DNA from: Chloroflexota bacterium
Lineage (GTDB): Bacteria; Chloroflexota; Dormibacteria; Dormibacterales; Dormibacteraceae
Direction of reading: 5' to 3'
DNA length: 10,171 nt
Assembly: GCA_005888075.1 (NCBI GenBank)
Contig: VBKD01000007.1
Coordinates: 1 to 10,171, forward strand
Positions within the stretch are counted from its first letter, which is position 1, and each line of letters starts with the position of its first letter. Below the pieces are notes generated by a model, which made no database searches, was not told where the DNA came from, and saw nothing but the letters and a program-made list of their open reading frames with translations. The position numbers and the translations under genes are program-made. Shown here piece after piece: positions 7,148 to 10,171 of the stretch.

Positions 7148-8665
7148 ATGCCTGAATACCAATCCCTCTACCGCAAATATCGCTCGCAGACGTTTGGCGA
7201 CCTGGTCGGCCAGGACGCGGCCTCTCGAGCGCTGCAGGGCGCGATCACCTCTGGCCGCGTCTCGCACGCATATCTGTTCAGCGGCAGCCGCGGCACCGGG
7301 AAGACTTCCGCCGCCCGTCTGCTGGCGAAGGCGCTCAACTGCACGGGACGACCTCGCGATTCGGCGGAGCCGTGCAACAAGTGCCAGTCCTGCCTGGAGA
7401 TGACGGCGGGAGCGGCGCTGGACCTCATCGAGATCGATGCGGCGTCGAACCGCGGCATCGATGAGATCCGCGACCTGCGTGAGAAGGTGAATCTTTCGCC
7501 CGCGCTTGGTCCCTACAAGGTCTACATCATCGATGAGGCGCACATGCTCACCGAGCCTGCGTTCAACGCGCTGCTGAAGACGCTCGAAGAGCCGCCCGCC
7601 CACGTCGTGTTCGTGCTGTGCACGACGGACGCGCAGAAGATTCCGCTGACCGTCATCGGGCGGTGCCAGCAGTTTGTGTTTCGCCGGCACACCGAAGAGC
7701 AGATCATCGGGCGGCTGACGCATATCGCCAAGACCGAGAAGGTGCAGGTCGACCCGGATGCGATGAGCCTCATCGCGCGCACGGCGCAGGGGTCGATGCG
7801 CGACGCGGTGGGGCTGCTCGACCAGCTGGTGCCCTTGGCTTCTGGTCCCATCCGCCTCGAGGGCGCGCGGTCGCTGCTCGGCATCGCGGATCCGCGACTG
7901 CTCGATTCTCTTTTGGATCACGTGCTGGGCGGCGAAGCGGCCGAGGCACTGACCGAGCTCAACCGCGTTTACGCGGCGGGCGCCGAGCTGCGACAGGTGG
8001 TTCGTGGGTTGATGGAGACCTGCCGAGACCGGCTTGTTGCGGCGCTGACAAAGCGCGATCAGGCCACGGCTCGCAGGCTCTCCGCGGTGCTCGACTCGCT
8101 GCTGCACCTCGATGGCGAGGTTCGCCGTCATGCCGAGCCGCGCTTCCTGGTCGAAGCGACACTCGCGCGTCTGGCGGTGGAGCTGAGTACCGACGAGGTT
8201 CGTGAAGCCGCGGCACCTGCGGTCGTTCGCGCCGCCCCGCCGGCGAGCCCGGAGGAGAAGATCCCCGCGGCTGTGGCGGCCGTGGAGGCCGTGGAGGCCG
8301 TGGAGGCCGTGGAGGTGAAGGTCGCATCGGCGCCGGTCGCCGGGTGGTCAGAGGTGCTCGAAAAGTTGAATCGCACGGTTCGGGCCGCCTATCTCGACGC
8401 GAAACCGGAGGTGGAAGGTTCGACGCTGATCCTGTGGTTCCAGTACAGCTTTCACCACAAGAAGGCGCAGGAGCAGTCGGCGCAGCTGATGCCGCACGTG
8501 AAAGCGTGGCTGGGCGATGGAGTGAAGATCGACTATCGGTTGCAACAAGCGGACGCGTCGAAGGCCGCTCCCCGCACGACCAGTCCGGAGGATGACCCGT
8601 TCGTGCGAGAGGTCGTGCGGCGATTTGAGGGACGCGTGACAAGAGTGAAGGAGGTTTCCGAGTGA
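7148..8665 (+). CDS. dnaX: DNA polymerase III subunit gamma/tau
   Basis: A 505-residue clamp-loader ATPase that opens the beta sliding clamp and loads it on primed DNA. The N-terminus MPEYQSLYRKYRSQTFGDLVGQ is the family's hallmark and fixes the ATG. Motifs: Walker A GSRGTGKT (46-53), zinc-binding Cys65, Cys76, Cys79 and Cys82, Walker B VYIIDEAH (125-132), sensor 1 CTT (158-160), the arginine-finger motif as GRC (171-173, usually SRC), and sensor 2 GSMRDA (215-220). Collar domain III covers about 240-345. An Ala/Pro/Val/Glu linker (about 352-396) with four AVE repeats leads to a small C-terminal domain (about 400-465), probably the tau part that contacts the polymerase. I see no A-rich slippery site for a gamma-producing frameshift. 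It lacks a Shine-Dalgarno sequence because the SRP RNA ends directly before it. It overlaps ybaB by 4 bases (GTGA). Confidence 0.96.
   Translation: MPEYQSLYRKYRSQTFGDLVGQDAASRALQGAITSGRVSHAYLFSGSRGTGKTSAARLLAKALNCTGRPRDSAEPCNKCQSCLEMTAGAALDLIEIDAASNRGIDEIRDLREKVNLSPALGPYKVYIIDEAHMLTEPAFNALLKTLEEPPAHVVFVLCTTDAQKIPLTVIGRCQQFVFRRHTEEQIIGRLTHIAKTEKVQVDPDAMSLIARTAQGSMRDAVGLLDQLVPLASGPIRLEGARSLLGIADPRLLDSLLDHVLGGEAAEALTELNRVYAAGAELRQVVRGLMETCRDRLVAALTKRDQATARRLSAVLDSLLHLDGEVRRHAEPRFLVEATLARLAVELSTDEVREAAAPAVVRAAPPASPEEKIPAAVAAVEAVEAVEAVEVKVASAPVAGWSEVLEKLNRTVRAAYLDAKPEVEGSTLILWFQYSFHHKKAQEQSAQLMPHVKAWLGDGVKIDYRLQQADASKAAPRTTSPEDDPFVREVVRRFEGRVTRVKEVSE
8279..8314 (+). repeat. Four perfect 9-base tandem repeats inside dnaX
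   Basis: The unit GCCGTGGAG occurs four times in a row in frame, encoding AVEAVEAVEAVE (residues 378-389) in the linker between the clamp-loader domains and the C-terminal domain. A degenerate unit (GCTGTGGCG, 8270-8278) precedes it. Length changes by replication slippage would stay in frame. Confidence 0.9.
8648..8655 (+). promoter_or_regulatory. Ribosome-binding site of ybaB
   Basis: AAGGAGGT is a perfect Shine-Dalgarno sequence lying 6 bases before the GTG at 8662. It fixes that unusual start codon, which overlaps the dnaX stop. Confidence 0.75.
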
Positions 8666-8970
8666 AGGATCCGCTCAAGATGCTGCGCCAGGTCCAGCAG
8701 ATGCAGGGCCAGATGCAGAAGGTGCAGGCGCAGCTCGAGTCGGAGATCGTCGAGGCGAGCGCGGGTGGTGGCGCGGTCACCGTCACAGCGACAGGGACGC
8801 AGAAGCTCGTCTCGGTCCGCATCGATCCGGCGGCGGCTTCCGACACCGAGATGCTGCAGGACCTCGTCGTGGCCGCGGTCAACGAGGCGATGGAGAAGTC
8901 CAAGCAGATGGCGGCGGAGAAGATGCAATCGGTCGCGTCGGGTCTGGGTCTTCCACCCGGCCTGTTATAA
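8662..8970 (+). CDS. ybaB: YbaB/EbfC family nucleoid-associated protein
   Basis: A 102-residue protein of the YbaB/EbfC family, small dimeric DNA-binding proteins of the nucleoid; their exact role beside dnaX and recR is not settled. Typical features are the N-terminal DPLKMLRQVQQMQGQMQKVQAQL helix rich in Gln and Met, the central beta part with AGGGAVTVTATGTQKLVSVRIDP, and a C-terminal helix (DLVVAAVNEAMEKSKQMAAEKM). Length equals the family's usual 100-110. The GTG start has a perfect Shine-Dalgarno sequence inside the end of dnaX, so the two are cotranscribed. recR follows after 7 bases. Confidence 0.95.
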   Translation: MKDPLKMLRQVQQMQGQMQKVQAQLESEIVEASAGGGAVTVTATGTQKLVSVRIDPAAASDTEMLQDLVVAAVNEAMEKSKQMAAEKMQSVASGLGLPPGLL

Positions 8971-8977
8971 CCGCGAC

Positions 8978-9577
8978 ATGCCGCAGCTGCCGGAGCCGCT
9001 AGAACGGCTCATCCAGGAGCTTTCGCGACTCCCGGGCATCGGACCGAAGACAGCGCAGCGCCTTGCGTTTCATCTGTTGCGATCCGACCGTCTGCGAGCT
9101 GAGTCCCTGGCCCGCGCGATCGAAGACGTCAAAGCGCGCATCGGCTACTGCGAGCGCTGCTACAACATCGCAGAGGGCAGCCTGTGCGCGATCTGCGCCT
9201 CGCCGAGGCGTGACCCCTCGCTGCTGTGCGTGGTCGAGTCGGCCCTGGACGTGCTGGCGGTCGAGCGCACATCCGAGTTCGGCGGCCTTTACTTCGTCTT
9301 GCACGGGGTGATCTCGCCGATCGATGGCATCGGACCGGAGCAGATCCACGTCCCACAGCTGCTCGAACGGGTACGCGACGAAGAGATCGCAGAGGTGGTC
9401 ATCGCGACGGATGCGGATATAGAAGGAGAGGCGACGGCGGTCTACCTCCAGCGTGCCCTGCAACCGCTGGGCGCCAAGGTGACGCGGCCGGCCCATGGGC
9501 TGCCGGTGGGGGGAGACCTCGAGTACGCCGACGAGCTGACTCTGGCCAGGGCGCTGGCGGGGCGAAGGGCGTTTTGA
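8978..9577 (+). CDS. recR: Recombination mediator protein RecR
   Basis: A 199-residue protein, the standard RecR length. With RecO (and RecF) it helps load RecA on SSB-coated single-stranded DNA at gaps. In order: a helix-hairpin-helix (LSRLPGIGPKTAQRLAFHLL, 15-34), a C4 zinc finger with Cys58, Cys61, Cys70 and Cys73, a Toprim domain (about 82-175; CVVESALDVLAVERT, then ATDADIEGEATA at 143-154) and the Walker-B-like tail GLPVGGDLEYADELTLARAL (174-193). The ATG at 8978 is chosen because it starts exactly at the family's N-terminus; the open frame upstream runs through ybaB in another frame. No clear ribosome-binding site is seen in the 7-base gap, so coupling to ybaB is likely. The Toprim segment has Asp145 and Asp147, where many RecR proteins have TNPT; actinobacterial RecR proteins also have TDPN there. 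Confidence 0.96.
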   Translation: MPQLPEPLERLIQELSRLPGIGPKTAQRLAFHLLRSDRLRAESLARAIEDVKARIGYCERCYNIAEGSLCAICASPRRDPSLLCVVESALDVLAVERTSEFGGLYFVLHGVISPIDGIGPEQIHVPQLLERVRDEEIAEVVIATDADIEGEATAVYLQRALQPLGAKVTRPAHGLPVGGDLEYADELTLARALAGRRAF

Positions 9578-9579
9578 CC

Positions 9580-9603
9580 GGGGCCGGCCGATCGGCCGGT
9601 CCC
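9580..9603 (+). terminator. GC-rich palindrome after recR, possible terminator without U-tract
   Basis: A perfect 16-base palindrome (CCGGCCGATCGGCCGG, 9584-9599) is extended by three G-C pairs and one G-T pair, giving a potential stem of 10-12 pairs that begins 3 bases after the recR stop. It is followed by AATTAACGG, not a T run, so intrinsic termination is doubtful. Placement at the end of an operon and just before an rRNA promoter supports a terminator or insulator role; a binding site for a dimeric regulator is an alternative. Confidence 0.45.
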
Positions 9604-9618
9604 AATTAACGGCATACC

Positions 9619-9648
9619 TTGCAATCTCGGCCTTGGCGCAGGTAGAAT
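9619..9648 (+). promoter_or_regulatory. Candidate rRNA operon promoter
   Basis: TTGCAA (9619-9624, 4 of 6 consensus) and TAGAAT (9643-9648, 5 of 6) are separated by 18 bases. A start near 9655 would give a leader of about 160 bases before 16S, an ordinary length for rrn operons. It is the best sigma-70-like pair in the recR-16S gap. No second convincing promoter is seen. Confidence 0.5.
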
Positions 9649-9735
9649 TCGCAGGTTCCTCCGACGAACAGGATTCGTGCGCCCTAAAAGAGGGGATGAA
9701 GCCTGACCGGGTCGGCCGGAGTCGGTACGGAAATC

Positions 9736-9747
9736 AGCACTTTGACA
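9736..9747 (+). promoter_or_regulatory. boxA-like antitermination element in the rrn leader
   Basis: AGCACTTTGACA matches the E. coli rrn boxA (TGCTCTTTAACA) at 9 of 12 positions and lies about 80 bases before 16S, where boxA binds NusB-S10 to let RNA polymerase read through the rRNA operon. It contains a perfect TTGACA, but no -10 element stands 16-18 bases downstream, so the antitermination reading is preferred over a promoter. Confidence 0.55.
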
Positions 9748-9762
9748 ACTGAAGAGTGGGAA

Positions 9763-9787
9763 AGACTCTGAGAGTCTGAGAAGACTC
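9763..9787 (+). promoter_or_regulatory. Overlapping alternative hairpins in the rrn leader
   Basis: AGACTC (9763-9768), GAGTCT (9772-9777) and AGACTC (9782-9787) occur in a row. The middle copy can pair with the left copy (loop TGA) or the right copy (loop GAGA, a GNRA tetraloop), six base pairs each, but not with both. It lies just after the boxA-like element, where boxB/boxC stems sit in other rrn leaders. Confidence 0.5.
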
Positions 9788-9806
9788 AGGGCGAACGTCC
9801 TGGGTC

Positions 9807-9823
9807 CTCCGTTTTGGACGGAG
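9807..9823 (+). promoter_or_regulatory. Hairpin at the 16S rRNA 5' boundary
   Basis: CTCCGT (9807-9812) and ACGGAG (9818-9823) form six perfect pairs around a TTTGG loop. The stem reaches the first bases of mature 16S (AGAGTTTGATC begins at 9822), so it may form in the precursor and open on maturation. The long processing stem with the 16S 3' flank cannot be tested, since that flank is outside the window. Confidence 0.4.
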
Positions 9824-10171
9824 AGTTTGATCCTGGCTCAGGGTTAACGCTGGCGGTGCGCATAACACATGCAAGTCGAGCGAGGGCTCATTTCTCGCAA
9901 GAGAGATGGGTTCCTAGCGGCGAACGGGTGAGTAACACGTGGGCAACCTTTCCTATCGCGGGGGATAACAGCGGGAAACCGCTGCTAATACCGCATGTTG
10001 TCATCGGTCGCATGGCCGATGAAGAAAGCAGCAATGCACGATGGGGTGGGCCCGCGGCCTATCAGCTAGTCGGTGGGGTAACGGCCTACCGAGGCGATGA
10101 CGGGTAGCTGGTCTGAGAGGACGACCAGCCACACGGGGACTGAGACACGGCCCCGACTCCTACGGGAGGCA
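9815..10171 (+). rRNA. rrs: 16S ribosomal RNA, 5' part (cut by right edge)
   Basis: The universal AGAGTTTGATCCTGGCTCAG block starts at 9822 (E. coli position 8), placing the 5' end near 9815. Other conserved blocks follow: AACGCTGGCGG, ACACATGCAAGTCGAGCG, GGCGAACGGGTGAGTAACACGTGG, GGGATAACAGCGGGAAACCGCTGCTAATACC (in two parts), GATGGGGTGGGCCCGCGGCCTATCAGCTAGT, and the final CTCCTACGGGAGGCA near E. coli 338-353. About the first 23% of the gene is present. Less usual bases are GGTTAACGCTGG (often GA-GAACGCTGG), GTGCGCATAACAC, and GGCCCCGACTCC where GGCCCAGACTCC is usual. These variants and the short V1 stem favour a Chloroflexota/Dormibacterota-like lineage, by inference only. Confidence 0.97.

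Noticed and set aside
8765..9577. A longer recR starting at 8765 (270 codons).
   Set aside because: The extra N-terminal part is Arg/Ser-rich, overlaps ybaB in another frame and is absent from RecR; the family start matches the ATG at 8978.
9742..9770. Perfect TTGACA as the -35 box of a second rRNA promoter.
   Set aside because: At 16-18 bases spacing there is only ACTCTG-like sequence, not a -10 element, and the hexamer is part of a better-placed boxA-like motif.
9814..10107. Open frame of 97 codons at the right end.
   Set aside because: It lies wholly within 16S rRNA.

Overview
This is a gene-dense, high-GC bacterial chromosome segment made mostly of housekeeping genes, all on the plus strand. 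The 16S rRNA 5' part carries standard universal blocks (AGAGTTTGATCCTGGCTCAG near 9822, CCTACGGGAGGCA at the right edge). Its V1-V2 sequence, with the large Alu-bearing SRP RNA, suggests a Gram-positive or Chloroflexota-like soil lineage. Dormibacterota (AD3-type) or a related Terrabacteria group is my best guess, but this is inference and the phylum is not proven.

Region 1 (1-3796) is the end of a complex I (nuo) operon. It holds the C-terminal part of nuoL, cut by the left edge, then complete nuoM and nuoN, with 4-base stop/start overlaps (ATGA, GTGA). All three antiporter-like subunits keep the family's length and order. Many of the buried charged residues that line the proton path in the E. 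coli proteins are replaced: NuoL TM12 KD to RS; NuoM TM5 E to T and TM7/TM8 K to R; NuoN TM7 K to R, TM8 K lost, TM12 K to E. This is the most unusual coding feature of the window.

Region 2 (3797-6784) holds a class A penicillin-binding protein (glycosyltransferase plus transpeptidase, with a cysteine-containing and proline-rich tail) and, 6 bases downstream, a CDP-alcohol phosphatidyltransferase with a perfect active-site motif. Together they form a cell-envelope pair: peptidoglycan polymerisation and phospholipid head-group synthesis.

Region 3 (6785-9577) is the SRP RNA (ffs/scr, large type of about 275 nt), followed almost without a gap by dnaX, ybaB/ebfC and recR. The order SRP RNA-dnaX-ybaB-recR, then an rRNA operon, resembles that of Bacillus subtilis (scr-dnaX-yaaK-recR-yaaL-bofA-rrnA). 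The SRP RNA promoter and 5' end lie in a 35-base imperfect direct repeat whose first copy overlaps the preceding gene's stop codon. The SRP RNA 3' strand ends about 5 bases before the dnaX ATG, leaving no room for a separate ribosome-binding site.

Region 4 (9578-10171) is a palindrome just after recR, a candidate rRNA promoter, a leader with a boxA-like antitermination element and two mutually exclusive small hairpins, and the first ~357 bases of 16S rRNA, cut by the right edge.

I see no mobile element, CRISPR array, tRNA, toxin-antitoxin pair or defence system. The items most worth following up are the residue losses in NuoLMN, the duplicated SRP promoter/5' end, the SRP RNA-dnaX junction and the rrn leader hairpins.
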